From contig OZ271833.1 of NCBI GenBank assembly GCA_965601665.1, forward strand, positions 2,232,001 through 2,296,000: a stretch of DNA of 64,000 nt. The letters are read 5' to 3'. Below, in pieces: positions 7,594 through 16,545 of this stretch (positions are counted from its first letter, which is position 1; every line of letters starts with the position of its first letter). The notes beneath the pieces were generated by a model. The model did no database searches and had not been told where the DNA came from. It saw only the letters and a program-made list of their open reading frames with translations. The DNA is from JANQNX01 sp965601665. Its GTDB lineage: Bacteria; Pseudomonadota; Gammaproteobacteria; Eutrophobiales; Eutrophobiaceae. The translations under genes and the position numbers were made by a program.

Positions 7594-8271
7594 TTACTTA
7601 CCCACTATCGTCCCTTCCACCGCAGGGTTCACACATTCCTTTTTATTATTAAACTCCGGCAACACCAGCTGCAAAGCCAGTCCATCGTTGGCACCGTAGT
7701 AGGCATCAAGAAAAGAGTAAACCGGGTCCAGGAAAATCCTGATTTTGGTCGTGCCGATTTTTTCCATCAGTTCATCGCCACCATCGTAGGCGACTTTGCC
7801 TGCGATCCTGTTTTCACCCACAGCGCTGATTGGAATCTGACCGAGCCAGAAACGCGCCCATGTCGTTTCATCAATAGTGTGGGTAAAGTAGGTAGGTTCA
7901 ACAATGGTGTAGAGCCTGCCATCAGACAGCTCGAACAGTTTACGTCCAAATTCATGCTGCACGCCGAGGTATAAATGATTGTCTCTACGTGTGATCCAGT
8001 ATTCTTCAATCACAAATCCATCGGCCAGGTATATTTCTATCTGACTGTCCGCTGCGACAGAACAGGTAACCGGCATGTTGTTTGGTCGGGCACGATGGTC
8101 CTTGATGTTGCGCATCATGGTCATCGCTTCCATTGCCGACAGCGCATACATATCTTCATCCGGGCCAGGCTGGATTGTGGCACAGGCAGTCAATAGCAAC
8201 AGGACACCAATCAACAACATCGTGTTGCATACCTGACGACAGGTTTGATTTTGTAAAGCTATATCATTCAT
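7594..8271 (-). CDS. Hypothetical lipoprotein
   Basis: The 225 residues carry a lipobox LLTAC at about 26-30 after a hydrophobic segment (MLLIGVLLLL), so it should be lipid-anchored. The mature domain has motifs DGFVIEEYWITRRDNHLYLGVQHEFGR and a C-terminal LDAYYGANDGLALQLVLPEF. An alternative start at Met18 (8220) would leave a minimal signal peptide. A degraded fragment of a related gene is at 6071-6169. Function unknown. Confidence 0.75.
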   Translation of the reverse strand: MNDIALQNQTCRQVCNTMLLIGVLLLLTACATIQPGPDEDMYALSAMEAMTMMRNIKDHRARPNNMPVTCSVAADSQIEIYLADGFVIEEYWITRRDNHLYLGVQHEFGRKLFELSDGRLYTIVEPTYFTHTIDETTWARFWLGQIPISAVGENRIAGKVAYDGGDELMEKIGTTKIRIFLDPVYSFLDAYYGANDGLALQLVLPEFNNKKECVNPAVEGTIVGK

Positions 8272-8577
8272 TATTGTCTCGCCTTACTTTCTCAATACAA
8301 ATCTCGTACCATTTATAATAGCGAAAAATTCGACAACATCTTTAGCACATTCTTTAAATGTAGCTTTCGCAAGGCGTTACATCGATTAAGCAGGATCAGC
8401 AACTTAATTACGCTTCTTATTAAGTTAAGCGCACTTGGCGCGCCAGCTCATTGATTACTGCAGACAGTTTTGAAAGGAAATTTTTTGTATTAATTGTTAC
8501 CTGGGTGAGACAGCTATCCGACGCACAGCAATTGTTGCTTTGCACAAAAACGCGAAGACATGCCTACGTTTAGTGGC
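8272..8577. other. Intergenic region without a recognisable gene
   Basis: These 306 bases lie between the 5' end of one lipoprotein gene and the 3' end of another, both on the minus strand. The only structure I see is an 8-base inverted repeat, AACTTAAT (8401-8408) and ATTAAGTT (8419-8426), with a 10-base loop. Frames in both directions are broken. The promoter for the 7594-8271 gene must lie in its left part. Confidence 0.5.
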
Positions 8578-8901
8578 TCATTGTTCTACGATGCGAAAGA
8601 TATCTTCTGCGACATGCTCGTAGCCAACCGGCGTAACTATGCCTGCTTCGATTACCGCCACAGGCGTCCTGCATACCAGCCTGTCTCCGTCAACAGCGTT
8701 CTCCGCTTGCCAATCATTGTAAAACCGGTCGGCCTCTCCCTCGTGATAGCCCCTTAGATAGTCTGCCTTTCCAATCACTATCAAGCCTTGCTGGTCGGCA
8801 CCACTATAGCCATCCATAAAGCCAGCCTGGTAATCGCTACAACCGGTAATTAGCAGGAAAGGGAATAACATTAGCAGACGGGACACTTTCTTCATCATCA
8901 C
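8578..8901 (-). CDS. Small hypothetical lipoprotein
   Basis: The 107-residue product has a signal sequence and lipobox LITGC (about 17-21). It continues with SDYQAGFMDGYSGADQQG and a repeated Gly/Asp/Tyr pattern (YLRGYHEGEADRFY) reminiscent of small periplasmic lipoproteins. No enzymatic motif is seen. It is divergent from the DUF924 gene with 76 bases between. Function unknown. Confidence 0.72.
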   Translation of the reverse strand: MMMKKVSRLLMLFPFLLITGCSDYQAGFMDGYSGADQQGLIVIGKADYLRGYHEGEADRFYNDWQAENAVDGDRLVCRTPVAVIEAGIVTPVGYEHVAEDIFRIVEQ

Positions 8902-8977
8902 AGTATAGTTGAAATGCCTTACAAGCAGGCGGACGGCTTGACTGGTTTTTCAACATCTGTGCCGTTAAGCTTTCAGC

Positions 8978-9517
8978 ATGAATCCCGAAGAGATATTGAC
9001 GTTCTGGTTTGATGAAATAGACAAACAGTGCTGGTGGCGCAGCGATGCTGAACTGGACCGGCTAATACGTAAGCGTTTTGCCGGTGTGCATAACATGGCA
9101 AGCAGGGGAGAACTGTTTGAATGGCGACTGACTGCCAGGGGTGCGCTGGCTGAAATCATCGTACTTGACCAGTTTTCACGTAACCTGTTTAGAGATACGC
9201 ATGCTGCATTTGCTTATGATGGCATGGCATTAATACTTGCGCAGGAAGCGATCACGGCCGAGTTTGACCGTGAACTGACGCCGGAAGAAAACAGTTTCCT
9301 GTTTATGCCATTCATGCATAGTGAGTCGGCCATGATCCATGACCTTGCGGTAGCACTCTATGAAAAAAACGGCATCGAGAATAACCTTGAGTTCGAACTA
9401 AAACATAAGGCCATCATTGATCGGTTTGGGCGTTATCCGCACCGGAACAAGATTCTTGGACGCGACTCAACGCCGGAAGAAATCGAGTTTTTAAAGCAAC
9501 CTGGTTCCAGCTTCTAG
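8978..9517 (+). CDS. DUF924 family protein
   Basis: The 179 residues open with EILTFWFDEIDKQCWWRSDAELD and contain GALAEIIVLDQFSRNLFR and FLFMPFMHSESAMIHDLA. These are hallmarks of the DUF924 (YP_ family, TPR-like alpha-helical) proteins found across proteobacteria. The family has no established biochemical role that I can cite. Length is normal for the family (about 180). It starts at ATG 8978. The product is cytoplasmic by appearance. Confidence 0.9.
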   Translation: MNPEEILTFWFDEIDKQCWWRSDAELDRLIRKRFAGVHNMASRGELFEWRLTARGALAEIIVLDQFSRNLFRDTHAAFAYDGMALILAQEAITAEFDRELTPEENSFLFMPFMHSESAMIHDLAVALYEKNGIENNLEFELKHKAIIDRFGRYPHRNKILGRDSTPEEIEFLKQPGSSF

Positions 9518-9581
9518 GTTTACTTCTAGCCTTTACTAAATACTGTTTACTATAATTAGTATTTTTTGAGCGTATAGATAT

Positions 9582-9851
9582 ATGGCAGGTGGTTGGTCAA
9601 AAGACGGGGCTGTGCAGGATCAAATTGATGCCAGCATCAAGGATGCGATTGCTCAAGCCAAGGAGCGCATGCCCAAAGGAGAGAGCCTTACTCACTGTGA
9701 GGAATGCGATAACGCCATTCCGGAAGCGCGACGTCAGGCTGTTCCGGGCGTTCGTCTTTGTGTGCAATGTCAATCGGAACTCGATGAGCAACAAAAAAAC
9801 GAATTGTCACTGTTTAACCGCAGGGGAAGCAAAGACAGCCAGTTACGCTAG
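9582..9851 (+). CDS. DksA/TraR-type zinc-finger protein
   Basis: The 89 residues match the short DksA/TraR group (YbiI-like). An N-terminal GGWSKDGAVQDQID is followed by an alpha-helical linker and a four-cysteine zinc finger: HCEECDNAIPEARRQAVPG, then CVQCQSELD. Full-length DksA proteins bind the RNA polymerase secondary channel. This short form lacks most of the coiled coil, so its activity is uncertain. A second overlapping plus-strand frame is a shadow. The gene stands alone. Confidence 0.9.
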   Translation: MAGGWSKDGAVQDQIDASIKDAIAQAKERMPKGESLTHCEECDNAIPEARRQAVPGVRLCVQCQSELDEQQKNELSLFNRRGSKDSQLR

Positions 9852-9920
9852 TGTCTTCGCCAACAAATTACTTCAACCTTTCTACGTACAACATCGCACA
9901 TATTACTTCCGAGGTTTCCT

Positions 9921-10247
9921 ATGCAACACTGGCTGGTGCTCGCCGCGGCAATTCTACTGGAAGTTGCTGGCACAACGTGTCTGAAACTTTCCGCAGGGCT
10001 TAGCAAACTTATACCCGGTTTGTTCATGGTGCTTTTCTATATTGCCTCGATAGGCGCACTTGCCATAGCAGTTAAGAAGATTGAAGTAGGCGTTGCTTAT
10101 GCAATCTGGGCTGGCGCGGGTACGGCGTTGATTGCAATTATTGGGATTGCACTGTTTAAAGAAAGCGCAACCATTTTGAAGCTTATGAGTATCGGCCTGA
10201 TCATTGCCGGTGTGGTTGGCCTCAACCTCAGCGGCATTAAGGCATGA
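9921..10247 (+). CDS. Small multidrug resistance (SMR) family transporter
   Basis: The 108 residues form four TM helices. The first helix contains the membrane-embedded glutamate in LLEVAGTTCLKLS (residue about 13), the proton and substrate site of EmrE-like proteins. VGVAYAIWAGAGTALIAIIG matches the SMR helix 3 signature. Members export cationic drugs, polyamines or guanidinium using the proton gradient as dimers. I cannot tell the SugE/Gdx subgroup from EmrE with confidence. It converges with the lipoprotein gene at 10269. Confidence 0.92.
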   Translation: MQHWLVLAAAILLEVAGTTCLKLSAGLSKLIPGLFMVLFYIASIGALAIAVKKIEVGVAYAIWAGAGTALIAIIGIALFKESATILKLMSIGLIIAGVVGLNLSGIKA

Positions 10248-10268
10248 TCACTTCTACCAGGGCGTGAC

Positions 10269-10595
10269 CTAAAAAGTGCCTTGCGCCTCGTTTTGTCCGG
10301 TGCGGGCGACAGGCATATCCAGGGTTATACGCTCTACAAGAATAGAGTCGCGGTAGGCATGATTGTAAAGTGGAAGATCCAGTTTTACCGCTGCGCGCTC
10401 GCCACCACGTCCATCGTTATAGATGACAACATCTTCACTTGACACAACGCGACCCTTGAATTCCATGGTGCCATCAGGCAATACGAACAAGCGCTTGTTA
10501 TCTCCCTCTTTGGAGACAATCGCCATCTTCGTAGGCGTGCATGCAGCCAGAAAGGACAGGCTGAGTAGCAGAAAAATAACTTTTTTCAGTGTCAT
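10269..10595 (-). CDS. Hypothetical lipoprotein
   Basis: The frame is open further upstream, but the sensible start is ATG 10595. It gives MTLKKVIFLLLSLSFLAAC, a signal peptide with lipobox LAAC at residues 16-19. The mature part is about 90 residues (TPTKMAIVSKEGDNKRLFVLPDG...). It appears to be a small beta-rich domain with no catalytic motif. Starting at the longer 158-residue frame would bury the signal peptide. Function unknown. Confidence 0.72.
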   Translation of the reverse strand: MTLKKVIFLLLSLSFLAACTPTKMAIVSKEGDNKRLFVLPDGTMEFKGRVVSSEDVVIYNDGRGGERAAVKLDLPLYNHAYRDSILVERITLDMPVARTGQNEAQGTF

Positions 10596-10724
10596 TTTAT
10601 AAATCTCATCGTATTTATAAGTATGATAATCTTCATGTATCAGGGTTGCCAGAAAAAACGGTAACTGGTTCACATATTTTTCAACACTCTCCTCGATCAC
10701 TGCCTGGATTAGAACAATAACATT

Positions 10725-10946
10725 ATGAAAAAAGTCAGCTTTCACATAGACATGATTATCATGTTTGTACTTCTATTGAGTATCTCGATTGCGGGCAATA
10801 TTTACCAATGGCAAATTCACGGTGACCTGCACGCGTCAAACATGAAAAACAAGCTGGAGCTAACTGATAAGCATGTCGCGTTAATCGATACGGAAATCGC
10901 ACTGGAAAAATGCCGTAATGACATTAGCGCCACGAATGGACACTAG
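10725..10946 (+). CDS. Small single-pass membrane protein
   Basis: The 73 residues comprise a short basic N-terminus (MKKVSFHID), one TM helix (MIIMFVLLLSISIAGNIYQW) and a charged alpha-helical tail that could form a coiled coil. The predicted topology is anchored with the tail outside. No family is recognised. The TAG stop shares CTAG 10943-10946 with the stop of the convergent GST gene. It is divergent from the lipoprotein at 10269-10595. Confidence 0.55.
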   Translation: MKKVSFHIDMIIMFVLLLSISIAGNIYQWQIHGDLHASNMKNKLELTDKHVALIDTEIALEKCRNDISATNGH

Positions 10947-11665
10947 CTATCGAGCTCGGGGTAGTGGCGGAAAATTCCCATAGTATTAAATGGTATACGC
11001 CTGTCAGAATTTATATAGGCCTTGATATTCGTTCGTTCACTCACTGCCTGATGTAATGCAAAAAGCCTGGGGTAACTGTTTTCATTCTGTTTCATTGTAT
11101 GTGGAAACGCATAACATAATCCTGCCATCAACTGAAACAAAGACAGGTCGACATAACTGCATTTTCTGCCTACCGCATACAAGTCGGACTTTTCATTATC
11201 GGCAAGGACATTTTCGAAATAGTTAAGAAACATTGGTAAGCGCTCAGCCAGGAATAGTCGACAGCGATGTGCAGCCTCCGGCTTCTGGTCTTCATAATAC
11301 AGGCCAACGGCAATAGGATGGTGAGTGTCATGGATCTCTGTCACAAAATCCATGATGGTTAGCTGCAGCTGGTGAGCCCAGAGCTGTTTTTCCTCCGATT
11401 TGCCTATCAATCGCAACCGCGGCCCAAGGAAGAGAAGGATATTGGCGGTCTGCGCCAGCAATTGCTTGCCAGCCTGCAGGAATGGTGGGGCCAACGGGGG
11501 CATATCGGTGTTTTCCCGCATAATCTTCAGCATCGCCTCAACGCCTTTGCCACGCCCGGCCAGCCGTGCCATATCCAGGTAATCGGCCCCGGCATCTTCC
11601 AGCGCCAATCGTACAAACTCTCCCCGCCCCTGAATATCGGGCCAGTAATACAGCTTGTATCGCAT
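10943..11665 (-). CDS. Glutathione S-transferase family protein
   Basis: The 240 residues begin with a thioredoxin-like N-terminal domain, YKLYYWPDIQGRGEFVRLALEDAGADY, typical of sigma/alpha-type GSTs with a Tyr near the N-terminus. PPLAPPFLQAGKQLLAQTANILLFLG, the cis-Pro and glutathione-binding region, follows. The all-helical C-terminal domain contains YVDLSLFQLMAGL. It probably conjugates or reduces substrates with glutathione in the cytoplasm; the substrate is unknown. It is a single gene. Confidence 0.9.
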   Translation of the reverse strand: MRYKLYYWPDIQGRGEFVRLALEDAGADYLDMARLAGRGKGVEAMLKIMRENTDMPPLAPPFLQAGKQLLAQTANILLFLGPRLRLIGKSEEKQLWAHQLQLTIMDFVTEIHDTHHPIAVGLYYEDQKPEAAHRCRLFLAERLPMFLNYFENVLADNEKSDLYAVGRKCSYVDLSLFQLMAGLCYAFPHTMKQNENSYPRLFALHQAVSERTNIKAYINSDRRIPFNTMGIFRHYPELDS

Positions 11666-11782
11666 CGATCTCCCCCCGCCGGTTTCTGTGTACAGGCGTA
11701 ATCAGGGGCAAGGATATTACGAGCTGTATCTGGTCACAACAAGCCCAGGCTACATCGCCGGCCTGGCTGGCAGCTTATGCTC

Positions 11783-12418
11783 TCAACCTTGATCGAATGA
11801 TGGTTTACGGCCAACAATGGCCTCGAGTCGTCGCAGCTCATTATCATCATGGTCCAGCATCTGCATAGATCGAATGCCCTTGAATTCCATACTTTGTTCA
11901 TCATATTGCAGTTCGTATGCAACATCATGAGCAGCATTAACATTATTACTGCTATCGCCAGTTCGTAACTGCGCCTGGCCGTAATAGGTGTAGAGATAGG
12001 TGCTAAAAGGCTCGACATTCAGCAAACAGGCCGCGCCCCTGATACTAATAGTCGCGGAACGGGTAACAATGGTCCTGTCTTTACCCTGTTCAAACACACC
12101 CAGCAGCTTACCCGTGAGTAAGCGAAGTGTGTCCACGGCAGCGTTGTTGGCCATGCCAATCCTGACTGATGTGCGTTCCTTTAATAACACAGCGTCACCA
12201 CCCAGCCTGAAACTGATACTGCTATTATGTCCTGTTGTTACGAGGTCACCAGGACCAATTATTGAATCAACGCTGGCTGGTTGCTTATTGATAAACACCG
12301 ATCCATTAAGCATATGAATGTTCGCTGCAGTGACAACACGTGGCAATAACAAGCCAAGGCTTGTAGCAGCAGCGCCAAGCATAAAATTGCGTCTTGTTAG
12401 TACTACTTTTTTCATCAT
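11783..12418 (-). CDS. FecR-domain protein with Tat-type signal
   Basis: The 211 residues begin with a twin-arginine signal (LTRRNFMLGAAATSLGLLLP, residues 6-25) and export is likely through Tat. The mature part has the FecR pattern: LNGSVFINKQPASVDSIIGPGDLVTTGHNSSISFRLGGDAVLLKERTSV split over residues 37-85, then LLTGKLLGVFE. No ECF sigma factor, TonB receptor or peptidoglycan-binding domain is nearby, so this is not a classical FecIR system. It is a stand-alone periplasmic FecR-fold protein of unknown role. Confidence 0.82.
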   Translation of the reverse strand: MMKKVVLTRRNFMLGAAATSLGLLLPRVVTAANIHMLNGSVFINKQPASVDSIIGPGDLVTTGHNSSISFRLGGDAVLLKERTSVRIGMANNAAVDTLRLLTGKLLGVFEQGKDRTIVTRSATISIRGAACLLNVEPFSTYLYTYYGQAQLRTGDSSNNVNAAHDVAYELQYDEQSMEFKGIRSMQMLDHDDNELRRLEAIVGRKPSFDQG

Positions 12419-12623
12419 TCTTATCCATAACTTTGTTACGAATTCAAGCTATCAGTAACCCATCCTTTTGTTTAGGGGGTTATGTTGAAACTGATATCTG
12501 CGTCAACCTTTCTGGTCGAAACAACCAGTACTGGTGCTTATGAATGATTTTTTTCTTGAATTAAATCAATTATATTCAGAAGGATTCGCAGTAAAATATA
12601 ATAAACAATCGCGACCAGGTGAT

Positions 12624-14300
12624 ATGGAAGATATTACGCTTTGGGGGTTTTTAGCCGGACTGGGGCTGTTCCTGCTTGGCATGTTTATGATGGAGCAGGG
12701 GTTGCGCGGGCTCGGCTCCAGGTCGATGCGCGAATTTCTACGCGCGCAAACCCGCTCTCCGTTACGCGGTGTTTTTACCGGTACCGTTGTTACTTCTTTC
12801 CTGCAAAGCAGTTCACTTGTTGGTTTGATTACGCTTGCGTTTGTTGGCGCTGGAATTCTTGAGCTCCGTAATGCACTTGGCATAATTCTTGGCAGTAATC
12901 TCGGCACCACCTTCACCGGCTGGGTTGTGACCATAATTGGTTTCAAACTCAAGCTAATCAACTATGCACAACCGTTGTTGGCGCTTGGTGCGCTCGGCAC
13001 AGTATTCCTGAACCATACATCACGTGCCTATTATTTCTGCAACATCATGCTGGGTCTCGGCCTGTTATTGATGGGTTTATCAGAAATGACTAACAGCTTT
13101 TCTATTTTAACAAAAAACGTCGACGCCTCTTTCTTTCATGGCCATTCGGTACTGTTTTACTTTTTAGCCGGCGCAGCTGTTACCGCCTTAATTCAGTCAA
13201 GCTCGGTAGCCATGATGATTGTACTTAGCGCCATGCATGCGGGAGCCTTTACCTTGCAGGAAGCAGCGCCTATTGTTATTGGCGCTGATCTGGGCACAAC
13301 CAGCACAGTACTGCTTGGATCCCTAAAAGGCAGCAGAGAAAAAAGGCGGGTAGCGTTATCACATTTCTTTTTTAACACGGTAACGGACCTGTCCGCATTG
13401 TTATTAATGCCCGTCTTGTTATTTATCATCTTGCAAGTATTTAATATGACAGACCCGCTACTCTCTGTTGTTACATTCCATTCATTATTTAACGTCTTCG
13501 GGATTTGTCTATTTATCCCCTTTATTGACCGATTCATCAAGTTTTTACACTGGCTGTTGCCTGACAAGGAAGTGCAAGAAAAATGTGAAATTATTAACAA
13601 GGTGTCTGCAAAGGTGACAGACGTTGCCATGGAAGCAGTAGTTCAGGAATTAAGTTTATTGTTGATACATTGTCTTACACTTAATTTACGCTGCTTTAAG
13701 ATACGGGCAGACAAAGTCATTCCACCCGGGCTAAATGCTGCAAAAACCAAAAACCTGCAATATGAAGAGGATTATGCAGATTTGAAACAGACTGAAGGTG
13801 AAATGCTAGGCTATACCTATCTTGTCCAGTCAGGAAGCGAGGACCGTAATGAACTAAGCAAAATAACCAGGTTAAATCATGCGATTAGAAATGCATGCTA
13901 TGCTGCCAAATTCATTAAAGACATCAGACATAACCTGGCAGAATGCCGTCACTCCTCATCACAAGAAATAAAAAACCTGCATGAAACCTTCATAACAGAG
14001 GTTATTATTATCTATAAGCATATCCTGAGGAATTTGTTGAATAATAGCCCGGAGCTCGTTACAGATCATTTCGCTGACCTTCATGTCTACATAAGAAAAA
14101 GCTACGAAAGGCTTATACAGAATGTCTATACTAGCTCGGGCAAAAACAAGATTACTGACATGGAAACTTCCAGTCTATTAAATATGAACAGGTCCTTTTA
14201 TTTATCAAACATGGCGATGCTGGAATCGCTGAGCGTGCTACTAGGCATTTCGGAAGTGGAGCTGGAAACTATACAAACACATACTGCAAATGAGCAATAA
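12624..14300 (+). CDS. Na/Pi cotransporter family protein with PhoU-like tail
   Basis: The protein has two Na/Pi-cotransporter II repeats with the QSSS signatures (FLQSSSLVGL and ALIQSSSVAMM) and LGSNLGTTFTGW and GADLGTTSTVLL motifs. These are followed by a helical PhoU-like cytoplasmic region of about 220 residues. It should import phosphate with sodium, or export it as YjbB-like relatives are reported to do. The frame is open from 12534. ATG 12624 is preferred because AGGTGAT precedes it and the preceding 30 residues are not family-like (558 aa). The stop overlaps the CHAD gene by 11 bases. Confidence 0.9.
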   Translation: MEDITLWGFLAGLGLFLLGMFMMEQGLRGLGSRSMREFLRAQTRSPLRGVFTGTVVTSFLQSSSLVGLITLAFVGAGILELRNALGIILGSNLGTTFTGWVVTIIGFKLKLINYAQPLLALGALGTVFLNHTSRAYYFCNIMLGLGLLLMGLSEMTNSFSILTKNVDASFFHGHSVLFYFLAGAAVTALIQSSSVAMMIVLSAMHAGAFTLQEAAPIVIGADLGTTSTVLLGSLKGSREKRRVALSHFFFNTVTDLSALLLMPVLLFIILQVFNMTDPLLSVVTFHSLFNVFGICLFIPFIDRFIKFLHWLLPDKEVQEKCEIINKVSAKVTDVAMEAVVQELSLLLIHCLTLNLRCFKIRADKVIPPGLNAAKTKNLQYEEDYADLKQTEGEMLGYTYLVQSGSEDRNELSKITRLNHAIRNACYAAKFIKDIRHNLAECRHSSSQEIKNLHETFITEVIIIYKHILRNLLNNSPELVTDHFADLHVYIRKSYERLIQNVYTSSGKNKITDMETSSLLNMNRSFYLSNMAMLESLSVLLGISEVELETIQTHTANEQ

Positions 14301-15141
14301 AAGCGACAAGACAAGGCAGCGCAAAGTAGAACAGGCGGTTCGTAATACTGTTAACGAACTGGAAGGCTATTTTAGCTCGGACAGTTCAGACGATGAGTAC
14401 ATACATCAAATTCGCCTACACATTAAACGACTTCGCGCATGGTTGCGACTACAGCGCATTAAAAACGATGATTATACCTGGAAAGAGATGGATGAAAAAT
14501 TAAGGAACCATGCGCGTACATTAGGACAGGCTCGCGATACACAAATAGTCAGAGAAAAACTGGAACAGTTTTATATTCGGGCAAAAAGCAATGCAGAAAA
14601 ATCCACGATAAAAAGGGCATTAAAATACTGCACGGAAGATAGCTCACTAACTGATATAAACTGGCCACAATTAAAACACGCGTTGCTGTCAGACCTTGGA
14701 ACCTATCAAAACCAGTTTATCTGTACGCAAACTGTTAATCAAATGCGTAGCGATTTAAAAAAATCTTACAAGCGCACAATTAAATCAGCACAACAGGCAT
14801 ATACTCAACAGTCTTCTTTTGAAGATCTGCATCGTTTTAGAAAAGATGTAAAAACTCTCAACTACCTTATTGGCTATATGAATAAGGGCTTCAAAAACAG
14901 GGCTAAATCGACAAAAACCCGTATCTCCGACCTTGGTGAGGTTCTTGGTCACATACATGATGTTGATGTCATACAAAAATATATTAACCAGATGCCGCCA
15001 AGGAAACTATACAAGGGCCAGCGCAAGATAATGGCAACTATTCTGGCGCGTGAACTTGACAGCCTATTACTGGAGTCAAAACAGCTTTTCAACAAAGCCT
15101 TTTCGAAAAAGCCGGAAGCTTTTATCAATTTTATGAAGTAA
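14290..15141 (+). CDS. CHAD domain protein
   Basis: The 283 residues are alpha-helical with conserved histidines and basic residues: DEYIHQIRLHIKRLRAWLRL near the N-terminus, HARTLGQARDTQIVREKL, then DLHRFRKDVKTLNYLI and LGHIHDVDVI. This is the CHAD (conserved histidine alpha-helical domain) pattern in two repeats. CHAD proteins bind polyphosphate. The start lies 11 bases inside the end of the Na/Pi transporter gene, so the pair is coupled. A role in phosphate or polyphosphate handling is a good inference from this context. Confidence 0.92.
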   Translation: MSNKSDKTRQRKVEQAVRNTVNELEGYFSSDSSDDEYIHQIRLHIKRLRAWLRLQRIKNDDYTWKEMDEKLRNHARTLGQARDTQIVREKLEQFYIRAKSNAEKSTIKRALKYCTEDSSLTDINWPQLKHALLSDLGTYQNQFICTQTVNQMRSDLKKSYKRTIKSAQQAYTQQSSFEDLHRFRKDVKTLNYLIGYMNKGFKNRAKSTKTRISDLGEVLGHIHDVDVIQKYINQMPPRKLYKGQRKIMATILARELDSLLLESKQLFNKAFSKKPEAFINFMK

Positions 15142-15217
15142 TGGAAGTATTTATTAACAATTAGAATGAGATATTATGAATATTAAATTGACGAAAAATT
15201 AACGATAATGGTTAACC

Positions 15218-15787
15218 ATGCCCGACATTAAATCCAACAAAAAGAAAGTCGCCAGCGACATCCCAATGGTTGACTCAATCGATTCCGCTGAGGAACAAAT
15301 TGAATATATGATTGGTCTTTGCCGTTATGGCTCATTACTGCTTGCGACCACGATAAAAGGCATCTGCGCCGTATTCCTTGGTGATCATCCTGACACACTT
15401 TTCATGGAGCTACGGCAACAATTTCCGGAGGCCGAGTTTATTGCTGGTGACGAGGAATTTGAAAAACTGCTTGTTGAAGTCATTAATTACATAGAGACTC
15501 CGCGAGGCAGGCCCGATCTGGCGCTCGATGCACGCGGCACTGCCTTCCAGCGCTCTGTCTGGGCAGCGCTGGCGGAGATACCTTACGGCGAGACCTGCAC
15601 CTATTCCGAATTAGCCATGCGTGCAGGGTCGCCATCTGCAGTGAGAGCTGTGGCACAGGCATGTGCCGCCAACCGCATCGCGGTGATTATTCCCTGTCAC
15701 CGGGTTATTCGTCTTGATGGTGACATATCCGGTTACCGTTGGGGGGGAAAACGTAAACGCAGGCTACTCGACCGAGAGAAAGACTAG
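15218..15787 (+). CDS. ogt: Methylated-DNA--[protein]-cysteine S-methyltransferase
   Basis: This protein repairs O6-methylguanine by suicidal methyl transfer. The C-terminal domain has FQRSVWAALAEIPYGETCTYSELA, VRAVAQACAANRIAVIIPCHRVIRLDG with the acceptor cysteine in PCHRV, and SGYRWGGKRKRRLL. The N-terminal 80 residues match the RNaseH-like Ogt/Ada domain. At 189 residues it is Ogt-like rather than full Ada. The first 25 residues are an extra polar tail. The stop shares CTAG 15784-15787 with the opposite gene. Confidence 0.94.
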   Translation: MPDIKSNKKKVASDIPMVDSIDSAEEQIEYMIGLCRYGSLLLATTIKGICAVFLGDHPDTLFMELRQQFPEAEFIAGDEEFEKLLVEVINYIETPRGRPDLALDARGTAFQRSVWAALAEIPYGETCTYSELAMRAGSPSAVRAVAQACAANRIAVIIPCHRVIRLDGDISGYRWGGKRKRRLLDREKD

Positions 15788-16545
15788 TTCTTTAGCTGAT
15801 AGCCGGTTTTAAATACCCACGCTATTACAGCAAGACATGCAAGCATGAATAACAGGATCATTGCCAGGCTCACGCCTATATGGACATCGGCAATACCATA
15901 AAAGCTCCAACGGAAACCGCTTATCAGATATACCACCGGATTGAACAAGGTGATCTTTTGCCATAACTCAGGCAGCATATTTATTGAGTAAAAACTACCA
16001 CCAAGGAAGGTTAACGGCGTAACGATCATCATGGGCACAATTTGAAGACGCTCAAAGCTGTCAGCCCAGATCCCGAGAATAAAACCAAACAAACTAAAGC
16101 TCGTTGCTGTCAGGAAAAGGAAGCAGAGCATATATAAAGGATGGTCTATATCGTAATTTACGAACAGCCTTGCAGTTAACAATATCAGTAAACCAAGGAT
16201 CAGTGACTTGGTGGTTGCAGCACCAACAAACCCGACTATTATCTCTGCTGCTGATACGGGTGCTGATAACAATTCATAAATTGTGCCGGTAAATTTTGGC
16301 ATATAGATGCCAAAAGAAGCATTGGAAATGCTTTCATTCAACAATGAAAGCATTATCAAACCGGGAATAATAAAAGCGCCGTAACTGACTCCCTCGATGT
16401 TGCCCATACGCGCACCTATTGCGGCACCAAACACAATGAAATACAGCGAGGTTGATAACACAGGTGTAGCGATACTTTGCATTAATGTGCGACGTGTCCG
16501 TGACATTTCGAACAGATAAATTGCTTTAACTGCGTGCAAGTTCAT
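15784..16545 (-). CDS. ABC-2 type transporter permease
   Basis: The 253 residues have six TM helices in the ABC-2 fold, with the family segments YELLSAPVSAAEIIVGFVGAA and FLGGSFYSINMLPELWQ. It pairs with the ATPase gene upstream; that gene's stop region overlaps this start by four bases. The pair resembles YadG/YadH exporters. The substrate is unknown. The N-terminus (LHAVKAIYLFEMSRTRRTLMQSIATPV) is typical. Confidence 0.92.
   Translation of the reverse strand: MNLHAVKAIYLFEMSRTRRTLMQSIATPVLSTSLYFIVFGAAIGARMGNIEGVSYGAFIIPGLIMLSLLNESISNASFGIYMPKFTGTIYELLSAPVSAAEIIVGFVGAATTKSLILGLLILLTARLFVNYDIDHPLYMLCFLFLTATSFSLFGFILGIWADSFERLQIVPMMIVTPLTFLGGSFYSINMLPELWQKITLFNPVVYLISGFRWSFYGIADVHIGVSLAMILLFMLACLAVIAWVFKTGYQLKN

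Noticed and set aside
11745..11766. CCAGGC/GCCTGG hairpin downstream of the FecR-domain gene as a terminator
   Set aside because: Stem of six base pairs with a 10-base loop and only a weak, interrupted T run.
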